64,000 nt of DNA from Pollutimonas nitritireducens (GCF_002849615.1 NZ_PDNV01000008.1:1-64000), one strand, 5' to 3'. Counted from the first letter of the stretch, positions 43,561 to 52,587 are shown. Notes: a model not told the origin generated them from the letters alone. Numbers and translations are program-made.

Positions 43561-44565
43561 TCATTCCTGCCGCACACCCTCCGTTTCAGCCGCCATTTTG
43601 GCCCAGCGCGCGACGTCAGCGCGAATGAATGCCGCAAATTCATCCGGTGAATTGCCGACGACCTGGGCTCCCTGCTCGATGATGAGCTTGCGCATTGCAG
43701 GCTCTGCTATCAAGTCCATTGCCGTTTGATAAATTCGGTCGACAACCGGACGCGGCGTACCGGCAGGCGCCAGCAAGGCATACATGGTCGCCATGTCGAG
43801 TCCCTGCAGGCCGGCTTCGGCGAATGTGGGCACATCGGGAAAATCCGCGAAACGCTCATTGCTTGCGACGGCGATTGCCCGTATGCGCCCGCTCTTCAAG
43901 AAGGGCAGCGCGGACGAAAAGGTTGAGAAGCTTATGTCGACCCGGCCTGCTGCAACGTCCAATAATGCGGGTGCCGCGCCGCCATAAGGGATGTGGGTGA
44001 TCTGCACGCCGGCCAGCTTGCCGAACAATGCGCCGGCAAAATGCGGTGGGCCGCCGTTGCCGCTGGATGCATAGTTCAGCTTTCCGGGATTTTCTTTGGC
44101 AAGACTGATCACCTCCGCGACTGTTTTGGCCGGCAAATCGGCTTTGGCGAAAAGCACCATGGGCATGAAGGCGATATTGGTGATGGGAGTGAAGTCTTTG
44201 ACGGGATCGTAATTTACATTCTTGGTGATGGCAGGATTCAAGGAAAAATAGCTGGTGGTGAACAGCAGCGTGTAGCCATCGGCTTTGGCCCGCGCCACTT
44301 CGGCAGTACCGATCGCGCTTCCTGCCCCGCCTTTGTTTTCTACGACGAAGGTTTGACCTAGCTTCTCGCTTAGCCCTTTTGCAACGGCACGCGCCACCAC
44401 GTCCGTGCTGCCGCCGGCGTTGAATGGCACGATGACGCGCACCGGTTTGGCCGGGTAAGATTCCGCAGCCCACGCCTGTGGTGCCAGTCCAAAGACTGAC
44501 AAGCTTAGTGCGACGCTTAACATGCGCCTAAATGATTTAAGTCCCTTAAATGCCTTTTCAGTCAT
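43561..44565 (-). CDS. Bug-type (TctC) solute-binding protein
   Basis: A 334-residue periplasmic protein. The signal peptide ends with QAWA at about residue 33. The mature protein starts ESYPAKPVRVIVPFNAGGST, then ENKGGAGSAIGTAEVAR and DGYTLLFTT, all Bug family hallmarks. The ATG at 44565 avoids a 69-residue upstream extension without homology. No transporter membrane genes are adjacent. The neighbour on the same strand is a PRISE-type reductase, 61 bases upstream. Confidence 0.9.
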   Translation of the reverse strand: MTEKAFKGLKSFRRMLSVALSLSVFGLAPQAWAAESYPAKPVRVIVPFNAGGSTDVVARAVAKGLSEKLGQTFVVENKGGAGSAIGTAEVARAKADGYTLLFTTSYFSLNPAITKNVNYDPVKDFTPITNIAFMPMVLFAKADLPAKTVAEVISLAKENPGKLNYASSGNGGPPHFAGALFGKLAGVQITHIPYGGAAPALLDVAAGRVDISFSTFSSALPFLKSGRIRAIAVASNERFADFPDVPTFAEAGLQGLDMATMYALLAPAGTPRPVVDRIYQTAMDLIAEPAMRKLIIEQGAQVVGNSPDEFAAFIRADVARWAKMAAETEGVRQE

Positions 44566-44626
44566 GACGTTCTCCGTAGGTTGTTGGCAATGCGATGGCG
44601 CCATGCGCAGGCGGGTGCAAGCGTTG

Positions 44627-45760
44627 TCAGGGGATAAGCCTCGCACGCCGGAGCCGATGCAGAATGCCGATAATGGATTGATGCGTGTTTGCGTGGCAGT
44701 CGAAACCGGCCTGTTGGATTTTTCTTGTATCGATAATGTCGATGCGCGCGGGGGAAAAAATGCCGTCGGCATAGGCCCATTCCTTTGCGCTCGGCCAGGC
44801 AGTCCCGACCAGGCCGTACTTGTTTACGATTCCGGACCACGCGCCTTGGTGGCGCGGCATTTCTTCGCTTAACCGCAGGCTTGCCGGCTTACCCACTTCA
44901 AGAGAGAAAAAATTACAGATATCAGGCCATATCGCTTGCCAACTCAGCACATCGCCGTTATTGATATTGAAAGCCTGGTTGGCTGCCGAAGCCGATGTGG
45001 CGGCCCATACTGCCGCTTTGGCCAATATGTCGGAATTCGTCGCGGTGGTGGGCAGCACGTAACGGTCCTGCGTTCCTGGAAAATCCAGCGCTTGGCCGCG
45101 CTGCGCGCATATCGCGGCATAAAGGGCCATCAGGAACAGAATGTTATGTAAAGGCCGGGGCGAAAATCCCAGAACAGTATGGGGTCGCAGCGCCGACCAG
45201 GTCAGTTCTGTGGTTGCCGCAAAGCGTTCCAGCAAGGCTTGCTGCTCGTGATAATAGTACGGCGTGGCACTTTGATCGGTCTCCACGGCGGGCACAAGAT
45301 AACGCCCCAGATGGCTGCCATACCACTTGCTTCCTTGCATCAGCATGACGCGTTCTATTAGGTTGTCTCCGTGAAGCAGCTCGGACAACAGATTCTCGAG
45401 CGCTTGAACATTGCATTCTATTTCGCTATCCAGAGTGGCTGCGTTCAGCCTGGCGCTGAAGAAGAGGTGCGTAATGGGTAGGCCGTCTGCCAGAGCGGCA
45501 TGCAGGCTGTCGGGCTCAAGCAGATCGGCGTATAGCGCTTTACGAAGAGAGGGCTCCTTGCTGCCGCCGTCTTCCGCCAAGGAATGCGCCGGCCGTCGAT
45601 GCAGTGTTGCAATAGACCACCCTGCGGCATTGTTCAAGGCGCGATATATGGCGGAGCCGGCTGTTCCTGTGCTGCCAACGACCAGGGCGCACCGGCTGAA
45701 TTGCGGATGATTGATCGTTGCCACACTGTCTCCCGCCCTGGAAAGGCTTGTCTCCATCAT
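44627..45760 (-). CDS. SDR-family reductase, PRISE (5-beta-reductase) type
   Basis: A 377-residue extended short-chain reductase. The dinucleotide motif is VVGSTGTAGSAIYRAL. The MLMQGSKWYGSHLG block carries the Tyr-replacing arrangement of the PRISE family (progesterone 5-beta-reductase/iridoid synthase-like enone reductases), followed by PYYYHEQQALLERFA with the catalytic Tyr and a LRPHTVLGFSP segment. Such enzymes reduce activated C=C bonds of enones. The substrate here is unknown. It is probably in one transcript with the downstream Bug gene. Confidence 0.8.
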   Translation of the reverse strand: MMETSLSRAGDSVATINHPQFSRCALVVGSTGTAGSAIYRALNNAAGWSIATLHRRPAHSLAEDGGSKEPSLRKALYADLLEPDSLHAALADGLPITHLFFSARLNAATLDSEIECNVQALENLLSELLHGDNLIERVMLMQGSKWYGSHLGRYLVPAVETDQSATPYYYHEQQALLERFAATTELTWSALRPHTVLGFSPRPLHNILFLMALYAAICAQRGQALDFPGTQDRYVLPTTATNSDILAKAAVWAATSASAANQAFNINNGDVLSWQAIWPDICNFFSLEVGKPASLRLSEEMPRHQGAWSGIVNKYGLVGTAWPSAKEWAYADGIFSPARIDIIDTRKIQQAGFDCHANTHQSIIGILHRLRRARLIP

Positions 45761-46115
45761 TTTTTTCCATTCGCACTTGGTTAATGGAAGTTGAAGACAT
45801 TCTGCCGATCAGGCGCTTTTGAATCAATCGCGGAAGCCGAAAACGCTTTTCGATAAATACGAATATAAATCCCGGACTTTTCGGCGGTATCCGGAACCTT
45901 CACGTAATCGCGTAGACAAAACTGGCGTGCTCGCACTCTACCAACATGTCCGGGGCTTGCGTCTGGAGGTGGCTCATAGCCTCGGCAAGATCATGAATAG
46001 GCGCTGCGGCAGCCAATGCCCCCATGGCGCCAGCTAAGGCCGCGAACGGTCAGCCGGATATAAGACAAAAGTCACTCACCGCGCTACCTAAGACCTGAAC
46101 GCTTCCCAATATCCA
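45761..46115. other. Spacer with unassigned short frames
   Basis: About 355 bases between the reductase and the hipA remnant. Several short frames exist. A minus-strand one (about 45905-46025) reads like a fragment of a dehydrogenase (HDLAEAMSHL, then APDMLVECEHAS), but it is too short for a firm call. Confidence 0.3.
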
Positions 46116-46955
46116 TTGTCGACCACCATCAGATCACGTTCCCGTACGCGGCCACGCAGCGCGCCATCATTCTATACCTCCAGCTCGATCGTCGCCTCGG
46201 GTGGCTTGACCATCCCGTCCCGGGGCATCGGCGGGCATTGGATCGTCAAACTGCCTTCTCGAGACTTCAGGCGTGTGCCTGAGAACGAGTTCTCAATGAT
46301 GACGCTGGCCAAGATGGTGGGCATCGACGTTCCCGCTATCGATCTGGTCGATGTCTCGTCCATCAAGAACCTGCCCGAAGGTATCGACCACTTGGGCAGC
46401 AAAGCATTCATCATCGAACGCTTTGATCGAATGGATGATCGCCATAGCGTTCACATCGAGGATTTTGCCCAAGTGTTCAGTGTGTACCCGCAGTCGAAGT
46501 ATGAAAAAGCCAGCTACCGTAGCCTGGCCCGGGTCATCGCTGCCGAGTCCGGTAACGCTGACATTGCCGAGTTTATCCGCAGGGCGACGTTCAATGTCCT
46601 CATCGGCAACGGCGACATGCACCTGAAGAACTGGTCGCTCATCTATCGCGACCGACAGCATGCCGAGCTGTCGCCCGCGTACGACTTCGTCTCCACTATT
46701 GCCTATATTCCGGGAGACAGATCCGCCCTGACATTCAGCCGCAGCAAAGAATTCTCCGACTACACCATGGACGAACTGGAGCACTTGGCCGCCAAAGCTG
46801 CCCTGCCACGCAAGCTGGTGTTGGATACCGCGGAGGAAACCGTTGCGCTTTTCATGCAACGCTGGGCCAGCGAGAAAGGCCACCTGCCTATGGATAAAGA
46901 CGTCCTTACCGCAATCGACAAGCACCTTGACACACTGCCGATCGTGACCACGTAG
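46116..46955 (+). pseudogene. HipA-like kinase lacking its N-terminal domain
   Basis: From about 46176 the frame matches the catalytic core of HipA-type serine kinases: ASGGLTIPSRGIGGHWIVKLP with the ATP-binding Lys, NEFSMMTLAKMVGIDVP, KAFIIERFDR, then the catalytic NVLIGNGDMHLKNWSL and the metal-binding SPAYDFVST. The N-terminal subdomain of about 130-150 residues is missing. The first 20 residues of the frame are unrelated. No hipB antitoxin precedes it. HipA inactivates tRNA synthetases. This version has the catalytic centre but probably no proper fold. Confidence 0.65.
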
Positions 46956-46984
46956 GTAGCCATGACTCAACACTCTCCGGTCCC

Positions 46985-47207
46985 GCTCCGGGCTCTGCAG
47001 AAAGCCTTCAATCGGGTCAGCTCTGGCCACCACCATGCGCACAAAATCTTCGTAGCTGCCGGGCGTATGCGTGGGCGAAATAACAAAGCCGTCACATCCT
47101 CCTTCGACAAACCATTTCTCCATTTCATCGGCCACGGTTGTCGGCGAACCTACGAATACGTTGAACTCTTTCAGTCGGGCACGCTTTGAATAGTCGATAA
47201 AATCACG
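46985..47207 (-). pseudogene. C-terminal fragment of a flavin-dependent (LLM class) monooxygenase
   Basis: About 65 codons match the C-terminus of NtaA/SnaA/DmoA-type monooxygenases: RDFIDYSKRARLKEFNVFVG, SPTTVADEMEKWFVEGGCDG, and SPTHTPGSYEDFVRMVV. The first 370 or so residues are missing. The fragment begins exactly where the ridA gene stops and ends against the hipA remnant, so both sides are recombination edges. Confidence 0.65.
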
Positions 47208-47613
47208 AACCGCGCTCCGCTGCCGAAGGCAGCTTCGCGATGACTTTGATCTCGAAGTCGAACCCTGCAAGCCAGTTGACGCCAATCGCCGTCCAATTCG
47301 GATACGGCGCTTCCGGGAAGATTTCGTTTTTAACGGTCATGATCGTGCCAAACTGATTTTCGGGGTCGGTATGAAAGGTCGTCACGTCGACAATGTCGTC
47401 AAGCCCGCATCCACCCGCTTGCAGGGTAGCCTCGAGATTGGCGAATGCCAAACGGACCTGAGCTTCGAAGTCCGGTTCGGGCGAGCCATCGCTGCGACTG
47501 CCGACCTGGCCTGATACAAACAGGAGATCACCTGATCTGATCGCTGCGGAATAGGTATGCAGCATGTAGAGGTCATGCCGACCAGCGGGAAAAATGGCGT
47601 CACGTGTTGTCAT
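47203..47613 (-). CDS. RidA/YjgF family protein
   Basis: A 136-residue protein. It has the family pattern HTYSAAIRSGDLLFVSGQVG, DFEAQVRLAFANLEATLQAG, and YPNWTAIGVNWLAGFDFEIK. The Arg that binds the substrate carboxylate in true RidA enamine deaminases is replaced here (the usual RxxV region reads WTAIGV), so it is likely another YjgF subfamily. The ATG at 47613 was preferred over the extension. The C-terminus (AERGS) may come from the recombination edge. It is divergent from a LysR gene. Confidence 0.83.
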   Translation of the reverse strand: MTTRDAIFPAGRHDLYMLHTYSAAIRSGDLLFVSGQVGSRSDGSPEPDFEAQVRLAFANLEATLQAGGCGLDDIVDVTTFHTDPENQFGTIMTVKNEIFPEAPYPNWTAIGVNWLAGFDFEIKVIAKLPSAAERGS

Positions 47614-47634
47614 TGAAGTATCTCCATCATCTAT

Positions 47635-47650
47635 CGGTCGACATCGACCG
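47635..47650. promoter_or_regulatory. 16-base perfect palindrome upstream of ridA
   Basis: The arms CGGTCGA and TCGACCG are exact inverted repeats around CA. The site lies 22 bases ahead of the ridA ATG and 107 bases ahead of the divergent LysR gene. It may be an operator of that LysR protein or of another regulator. Confidence 0.45.
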
Positions 47651-47756
47651 GTGTTAGTCATGAAGCAACTTTAACGATCTGCACTTCGACGATAAACTGG
47701 CAATCACACTCAACATTGTTTGCAAAACCCAAACAATAAAACAGACTGGAGTACAG

Positions 47757-48680
47757 ATGGACCGTTTCGATGCAATGCAGGCATTCGCCCGTGTGGTGGA
47801 AACCGGCAGCTTTACCAAGGCAGCCGATACGCTCCACATGAGCAGGACCAGCGTGACACAGCTGGTGCAGCAACTGGAGGCGCGCTTGCGTGTCAGATTA
47901 CTTAATCGCACCACACGCAAGGTGAATGTCACCGCCGACGGCGCCGCCTATTATGAAAGAGTGCTGCGGTTGCTGGCGGACATGGACGATGCCGAAACCA
48001 GTCTGTCTAGTGCCTCGGCAGTTGCACGGGGCACACTGCGGGTGGACGTGCCCAGCCCGTTTGCCAGCATGATTCTTGTGCCAGCCCTGCCTGCGTTCCA
48101 TGCAAAATATCCCAATATCCAACTACACCTGGGTGTCAGCGACCGGGTAGTGGATTTGATAGATGAAAATGTGGACTGCGTGATACGTGGCGGCGACCTC
48201 AACGACCTGTCGCTGGCGGCGCGGCATGTGGGCAGCCTGCAGATGGGCGTGTACGCTGCACCTGCTTACCTAGCACAGGCGGGCCTACCCACCCGTCCGC
48301 AAGAACTGGAAGATGCCCATCACCGCATCGTTGGTTTTCTATGGTCGCGCACCCGAAGTGTTCTTGCGCGCACCATGCATCGCGACGGGTACAGCGTAAC
48401 CGTACAGGGCCGCTACGCCTTGGCGGTCGACGACGGCAATGCTTATCTTGCGGCTGGCCTGGCCGGAATGGGCGTGCTTTGGATGCCAAGCTATATGGCC
48501 AAAGCACACGTCGAACGTGGTGATCTGATCCACCTGTTCCAGGACTGGGTGCTGGAACCCATGCCTATCTACCTTGCTTTTCCCCCGAACCGGCATGTCA
48601 GCACGAAACTGCGTGTGTTCATGGATTGGATCGCCGAGCTGATGGCGCTGCACGTGCCTGTTACGACCCTCAAGAGATGA
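47757..48680 (+). CDS. LysR family transcriptional regulator
   Basis: A 307-residue regulator with MDRFDAMQAFARVVETGSFT and MSRTSVTQLVQQLEARLRVR in the helix-turn-helix region, followed by a full ligand-binding domain (RGTLRVDVPSPFASMILVP and so on) to TLKR. It is divergent from ridA and probably controls it. This group (CrgA/DmlR-like) often acts on a divergent single oxidoreductase or deaminase gene. Confidence 0.9.
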   Translation: MDRFDAMQAFARVVETGSFTKAADTLHMSRTSVTQLVQQLEARLRVRLLNRTTRKVNVTADGAAYYERVLRLLADMDDAETSLSSASAVARGTLRVDVPSPFASMILVPALPAFHAKYPNIQLHLGVSDRVVDLIDENVDCVIRGGDLNDLSLAARHVGSLQMGVYAAPAYLAQAGLPTRPQELEDAHHRIVGFLWSRTRSVLARTMHRDGYSVTVQGRYALAVDDGNAYLAAGLAGMGVLWMPSYMAKAHVERGDLIHLFQDWVLEPMPIYLAFPPNRHVSTKLRVFMDWIAELMALHVPVTTLKR

Positions 48681-48717
48681 CTGAACCGCTGCGCTGGGCC
48701 GACCGTGGGCGGGCAAG

Positions 48718-48832
48718 GCCGAGGGTGACTTACCAACGAACGCTAAAGCCGGTGTGCTTGCAGCATTCTTGCTGGCTGTCCTCCACGGCATGGCGGTGCA
48801 GGCCAAAGCGGGCTTTAGCATAGGCAGCCTTT
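48718..48832 (+). pseudogene. C-terminal fragment of a TetR regulator
   Basis: The frame reads AEGDLPTNAKAGVLAAFLLA and then VLHGMAVQAKAG, the usual end of a TetR ligand domain. Nothing of the DNA-binding part is present. The fragment lies directly behind the LysR stop and is cut by the phytase-like remnant. Confidence 0.5.
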
Positions 48833-48844
48833 TATGCAGAATTT

Positions 48845-49265
48845 CTGACAATCCAGAATCACTTCGAATGCCAGCAGCTGTGTAACCTGGCTGGCGTTGA
48901 AATTATCATCCGACACCAGCACCAGGCTGCCATGCCCATTGGCAAGTCTGGGCCCTCACGCCATGCCTTCGATATTGTTCAGCTTGGGCCGATCAAGCGT
49001 CGTCAGGTCGAGCACCAGACGCTTGGCCACCGGTTGAAAATCGGCATGTGCCAGCGACACTACATGGCTTACATCCATGGCGTCGGATGTATCTATTTCG
49101 TAGACACGAATAAAGTTGCGGTACTGCCCCGCCTCGTTTTGCGCTGCCGAGCGTTCCACGACCAGGAACCGTTCATGATCGACCGCCAGTATTTCGGTGA
49201 CGCCATTATCCGCAAACCCTCCCCTGGCAGGCGCCACGGGGATGGCATCGATGGGTATCGAGAAT
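48845..49265 (-). pseudogene. Esterase-like/phytase-like domain fragment with stop
   Basis: The leftward frame matches the phytase-like esterase family (PF13449 type): PVAPARGGFADNGVTEILAV, DHERFLVVERS, VLDLTTLDRPKLNNIEGMA. An in-frame TGA at 48956-48958 follows, then the same frame continues with GPRLANGHGSLVLVSDDNFN and SQVTQLLAFEVIL. Its N-terminal part is missing and is replaced by an MscS fragment at about 49262. Confidence 0.6.
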
Positions 49266-49484
49266 TTCCACATAATCGCCCAGGCGAAACGGGCGCGCAG
49301 TGAAGATCAAAAAGGCGCAGAAGATGTTCGAAAGTACGCTCCGGGCGCCGATCACAATAATCAATACCTGGACGAGCAGAACAAGCGACCCCAGCCATGC
49401 GTGGGTCCAGGCAGGGAAGTAATGCGTTAAAGTGGCAAACAAGAAAAGGTTCCAGGTATTGACGATGCCAGCGAACTCAAGCAA
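49254..49484 (-). pseudogene. MscS-type mechanosensitive channel fragment
   Basis: The leftward frame has two hydrophobic segments and the channel core VLIIVIGARSVLSNIFCAFL followed by TARPFRLGDYVEILD, a MscS-like pore helix and beta-domain start. The rest of the beta domain and the C-terminus are missing, because the frame crosses into the phytase-like fragment. The N-terminal part is also short. Confidence 0.55.
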
Positions 49485-50026
49485 TTCATGTTTTTGTTGA
49501 TCATTAAGCTTTCCATGGATTCAGGGTGGTCACACCAGATGATTGAAAATCACTACATAAGAGATCAAAATTTGAACTCGGTGTCGTCCCGTAAACAGCT
49601 AAATTCCGGCGCGAGCTCGGTTCCAAGCGCCCAGTACACATCAAACACTTTGTTGCACGCAATAAAACTGCCATCGCATTCATAAGATACTAGACATGGG
49701 CATCCTGAGTAGCCTTTTCACGCTGACTGGATACTACCTCATGGACGACGACAAGCTTGCTGATTTTGCTAGAGCCCCGGCGACGAACTGGGCGATCTTG
49801 ATCGCCCCGGCGTGATATGTGATGACAGATGGCGCCGTGATTCGGTTCCAGTTGAAACGAAAGCCTGCGGCAAAGACAGACCTCCAACTTTGTGGCTAGT
49901 TCGCCAAGAATAACAAAATGAGAGCGAAGACCAGTTAGCTGGAAAGTCGGGATAACTACCAATCGACCTTTCTTCAGCTGAAATACTATCTCTTTACGTT
50001 ACTAACGAATTGCGTTAGCATTCAGC
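49485..50026. other. Intergenic stretch ahead of higBA
   Basis: About 540 bases without a recognisable gene. The 90-codon leftward frame at 49690-49962 resembles nothing I know and lacks a ribosome-binding site. The last 30 bases hold the higBA promoter and operator candidate. Confidence 0.4.
50002..50018. promoter_or_regulatory. Inverted-repeat operator of higBA
   Basis: CTAACG and CGTTAG are exact inverted repeats with a 5-base spacer, and the second arm ends 8 bases before the higB ATG. An extra half-like ACGTTA lies just upstream near 49996. HigA antitoxins repress their own promoter at such sites. Confidence 0.6.
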
Positions 50027-50305
50027 ATGATCAAGTCCTTTGCTTGCCGAGACACTGAAGCCATGTTCCAAGGCACTCGAATTGCCCGTTACGTCAATAT
50101 TGAAACGGTAGCGATGCGCAAGTTGGCCATGCTGGAGCGGGCCGCCCGGATCGAAGATCTACGGATCCCGCCGGATAATCGGCTTGAGCAGCTGAAAGGC
50201 AACAGAAAAGGACAATACAGCATACGCATCAATGATCAATGGCGCATTTGCTTTGTCTGGACCGGCCATGACGCCGAGCGCGTCGAAATCGTGGACTACC
50301 ACTAA
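50027..50305 (+). CDS. higB: HigB-type toxin (RelE superfamily mRNA interferase)
   Basis: A 92-residue toxin of the HigB/Killer family. It has the features MIKSFACRDTEAMFQG, RLEQLKGNRKGQYSIRIND, and QWRICFVWTGHDAERVEIVD, with the conserved Arg and the C-terminal DYH. HigB cuts mRNA on the ribosome. It is the first gene of the pair, as is usual for higBA, with the antitoxin 11 bases downstream. Confidence 0.93.
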   Translation: MIKSFACRDTEAMFQGTRIARYVNIETVAMRKLAMLERAARIEDLRIPPDNRLEQLKGNRKGQYSIRINDQWRICFVWTGHDAERVEIVDYH

Positions 50306-50316
50306 AGGAGACGACT

Positions 50317-50616
50317 ATGCGCACCGTACCCTACCCCACCCCTGGCGAAATCCTGATGGAAGAGTTCCTGAAGCCAATGAACATCAGCCAATACCGGCTG
50401 GCTAAAGAGATCGGCGTGCCACAAAGGCGCATCGGCGAGATTGTGGCGGGTAAACGTGCCGTGACTGTCGACACCGGGCTGCGTTTATCGCGTTACTTCG
50501 GTACCTCTGACGAATTCTGGACCGGCCTACAGTTAAGCTACGATCAAGCGTACGCCAAAGATGCCTTGGCCGATGTGCTTGCCAAAATTCAGCCTCTGGA
50601 ACACGAGCACGTATAG
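50317..50616 (+). CDS. higA: HigA-type antitoxin
   Basis: A 99-residue DNA-binding antitoxin. It starts with PTPGEILMEEFLKPMNISQY, then the helix-turn-helix LAKEIGVPQRRIGEIVAGKR and FGTSDEFWTGLQLSYD, the usual HigA/XRE pattern. It neutralises HigB and represses the operon through the operator at 50002. A GGAG site precedes the ATG. The pair appears complete, unlike the other toxin-antitoxin genes in the window. Confidence 0.93.
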   Translation: MRTVPYPTPGEILMEEFLKPMNISQYRLAKEIGVPQRRIGEIVAGKRAVTVDTGLRLSRYFGTSDEFWTGLQLSYDQAYAKDALADVLAKIQPLEHEHV

Positions 50617-50661
50617 CTGATCTCGGGACATTGATGCATTGGCCTGATGGCACGAGTAAAA

Positions 50662-52074
50662 CTAAGAAAATTCCCGCAGCAGATGATGCAGGCGATCGCA
50701 AGCATTCGGAAGCTGCCGTTCAATCGCTGTCGCCACACCCAGAAGCAGTCCCGATCGCTGTGTGGACGGAGAACAATACATTCCTGATAGCGCTGCGGGT
50801 GCAAGCCCGTAGGCATAGGCTTCCCGAGCTATCGTGGTGTCGTCGGCGCCATCAGGCAGCCTGACGACCGCGGCAAGCCCAGCCGGATAGGCCTCGAACC
50901 CCCTGGCTTCCAGAGCGGCCAGTAGTGCATTGCTTCGGGTAGCATAGATGCGCTTCATGCGACGCAAATGCCGCATATAGTGCCCTTCCCGCATAAATTC
51001 GGCGGTTGCCATTTGCACGGCGGGCCCAGGCGCGGAGGCGAAACAGGCAACGACTTCCTCGAATCGGGATACCAGGTTGGCCGGTACGACGGCAAATCCG
51101 AGCCGCAGCGACGGACTGATCGTCTTGCTGAAAGACCCGATATGAATCACCCGGCCCGCCCGATCCAGCGATGCCAATGCGGGAGCCGCGCGGCGTCTCA
51201 ACTGGAGTTCGCCCAGGTAGTCGTCTTCGATGATCCAGGCATCCGCTCGTCGTGCCCATTCCAGGAGTTGAACGCGCCGAGCGAGCGATAATGTTGGGCC
51301 TAAAGGCGCCTGCTGCCCCGCGGTTACCAAAGCCAGCGCCGCGTCGGGTGCGTATGCTTCGCCGTAGCTGACATCCATGCCTTCTTCGTCCACCGGAACG
51401 GGTACCGTCGTGAGCTGCGAAATCTCCAATGCCCTGCGGCTGAGCAGAAAACCCGGGTTTTCCACCCAGGCCTTTCGGCCCTCGGCCTGTAGCACCCGCA
51501 ACACAATGCCGAGCGCCCCTGAGAAACCCGCGGAAATGAAAATCTGCGAAGGCTGGCATTCAACGCCGCGCGACAAGGCCAAGTGCGCCGCGATCTCGCG
51601 TCGAAGTTCATATTCGCCTCGCGGGTCGGGATAGGTCGCCGGCGCGTCGACTTCTTCGCGTGCCGCACGCGATCGCAGCCGTGCGAACAACGACACTGGA
51701 AAACAATCCGATGCCGGAACACCCATTTGAAATACCGCAGGGCCGGGCAGGAAATGCTGGTATAAGGCGGAACGCAGATCCGTATCGATGGACGTCGTAT
51801 TTCCAGTAATGGGACGCAGGACGGCAGTGTGGCCAGCGACCCTGGTTCCGCCGGCACGCGATGAGACGACCATCTGCGCATCGCTTAGCCGCTCATACGC
51901 CGTCTTGACCGTGCCGCGAGCCACGCCCAACTGCACGGCCAAGTCCACCCATGATGGCAGCCGGGCGCCAGGTACCAGTACCCCGCCCTCGATTGCACCG
52001 ACGATACCCCGCCGAATCTGCTCGGCCAACGAAATTCCGGCCGCACGGTCAAGCTTCAGATCCAGGTGGTTCAT
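50662..52074 (-). CDS. MocR/PdxR-type regulator (GntR plus aminotransferase domain)
   Basis: A 470-residue regulator. The N-terminal winged helix has LAEQIRRGIVGAIEGGVLVP and LGVARGTVKTAYERL. The rest is an aminotransferase class I fold with the pyridoxal-phosphate Lys in IHIGSFSKTISPSLRLGF and the substrate Arg region near SGLLLGVA. MocR proteins sense pyridoxal phosphate adducts. It is divergent from a cupin and an AhpD-like gene and probably controls them. Confidence 0.88.
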   Translation of the reverse strand: MNHLDLKLDRAAGISLAEQIRRGIVGAIEGGVLVPGARLPSWVDLAVQLGVARGTVKTAYERLSDAQMVVSSRAGGTRVAGHTAVLRPITGNTTSIDTDLRSALYQHFLPGPAVFQMGVPASDCFPVSLFARLRSRAAREEVDAPATYPDPRGEYELRREIAAHLALSRGVECQPSQIFISAGFSGALGIVLRVLQAEGRKAWVENPGFLLSRRALEISQLTTVPVPVDEEGMDVSYGEAYAPDAALALVTAGQQAPLGPTLSLARRVQLLEWARRADAWIIEDDYLGELQLRRRAAPALASLDRAGRVIHIGSFSKTISPSLRLGFAVVPANLVSRFEEVVACFASAPGPAVQMATAEFMREGHYMRHLRRMKRIYATRSNALLAALEARGFEAYPAGLAAVVRLPDGADDTTIAREAYAYGLAPAALSGMYCSPSTQRSGLLLGVATAIERQLPNACDRLHHLLREFS

Positions 52075-52094
52075 GGCGCGTAGTACATTAAAAA

Positions 52095-52122
52095 TTGGTG
52101 TTTTTGGTTCTTTTTTATGAAC
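52095..52122. promoter_or_regulatory. Repeat elements between mocR and cupin gene
   Basis: The 87-base gap has two 9-base-spaced TTGGT elements (TTGGTG at 52095, TTGGTT at 52104). It also has an inverted pair GTTC (52107) and GAAC (52119). MocR-type proteins often bind direct repeats near such promoters. The assignment is tentative. Confidence 0.35.
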
Positions 52123-52161
52123 TGATAATCGATCATGATTCTACCCTTTAAGGAGCAGATC

Positions 52162-52578
52162 ATGAAACTTCATCGCGTTCTTCTTCCTCTCGTAGCGGCT
52201 GCGGGCATGGCCTTTACCGGGGCTGCCGCGGCCGATGGTGTCGGCGTTACGGCCAAGCCGAATTTAGAAAAGGCGATACCCAACATTCCGGGCAAATCTC
52301 TCATTGCCGTGGAAGTGCTTTACCCACCTGGAGAAGCCTCGCATCCTCATGCCCATGCCAAGTCGGCCTTCATCTATGCATACGTCGTTTCGGGCAGCAT
52401 TGTCAGTAAAGTGAACGACGATCCGGAGCAGGTGTACAAGGCGGGGGAGAGCTTTTACGAGGAGCCTGGCTCCCGCCATCCGGTTAGCCGCAATGCCAGC
52501 AAGACCGAGCCGGCAAAGCTGCTTGCCGTATTTGTCGTCGATTCCGACGACAAAAAACTGACCATCAATGATAAGTAG
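52162..52578 (+). CDS. Exported cupin-domain protein
   Basis: A 138-residue protein with a signal peptide ending with GAAAA near residue 24. The cupin motif is visible in SHPHAHAKSAFIYAYVVSGS (metal-binding His pair) and YEEPGSRHPVSRNASK (second motif His). The start at 52162 has an AAGGAG site. The family often has metal-dependent or binding roles in the periplasm. The AhpD-like gene follows 9 bases later. Confidence 0.82.
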   Translation: MKLHRVLLPLVAAAGMAFTGAAAADGVGVTAKPNLEKAIPNIPGKSLIAVEVLYPPGEASHPHAHAKSAFIYAYVVSGSIVSKVNDDPEQVYKAGESFYEEPGSRHPVSRNASKTEPAKLLAVFVVDSDDKKLTINDK

Positions 52579-52587
52579 GAGGTCGAG

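Noticed and set aside
46293-46990. Leftward 330-codon frame taken as one monooxygenase gene
   Set aside because: Only the first part (46985-47207) has monooxygenase homology. The rest is antisense to hipA.
49690-49962. 90-codon leftward frame ahead of higBA
   Set aside because: No family resemblance, no ribosome-binding site, and composition typical of chance frames.
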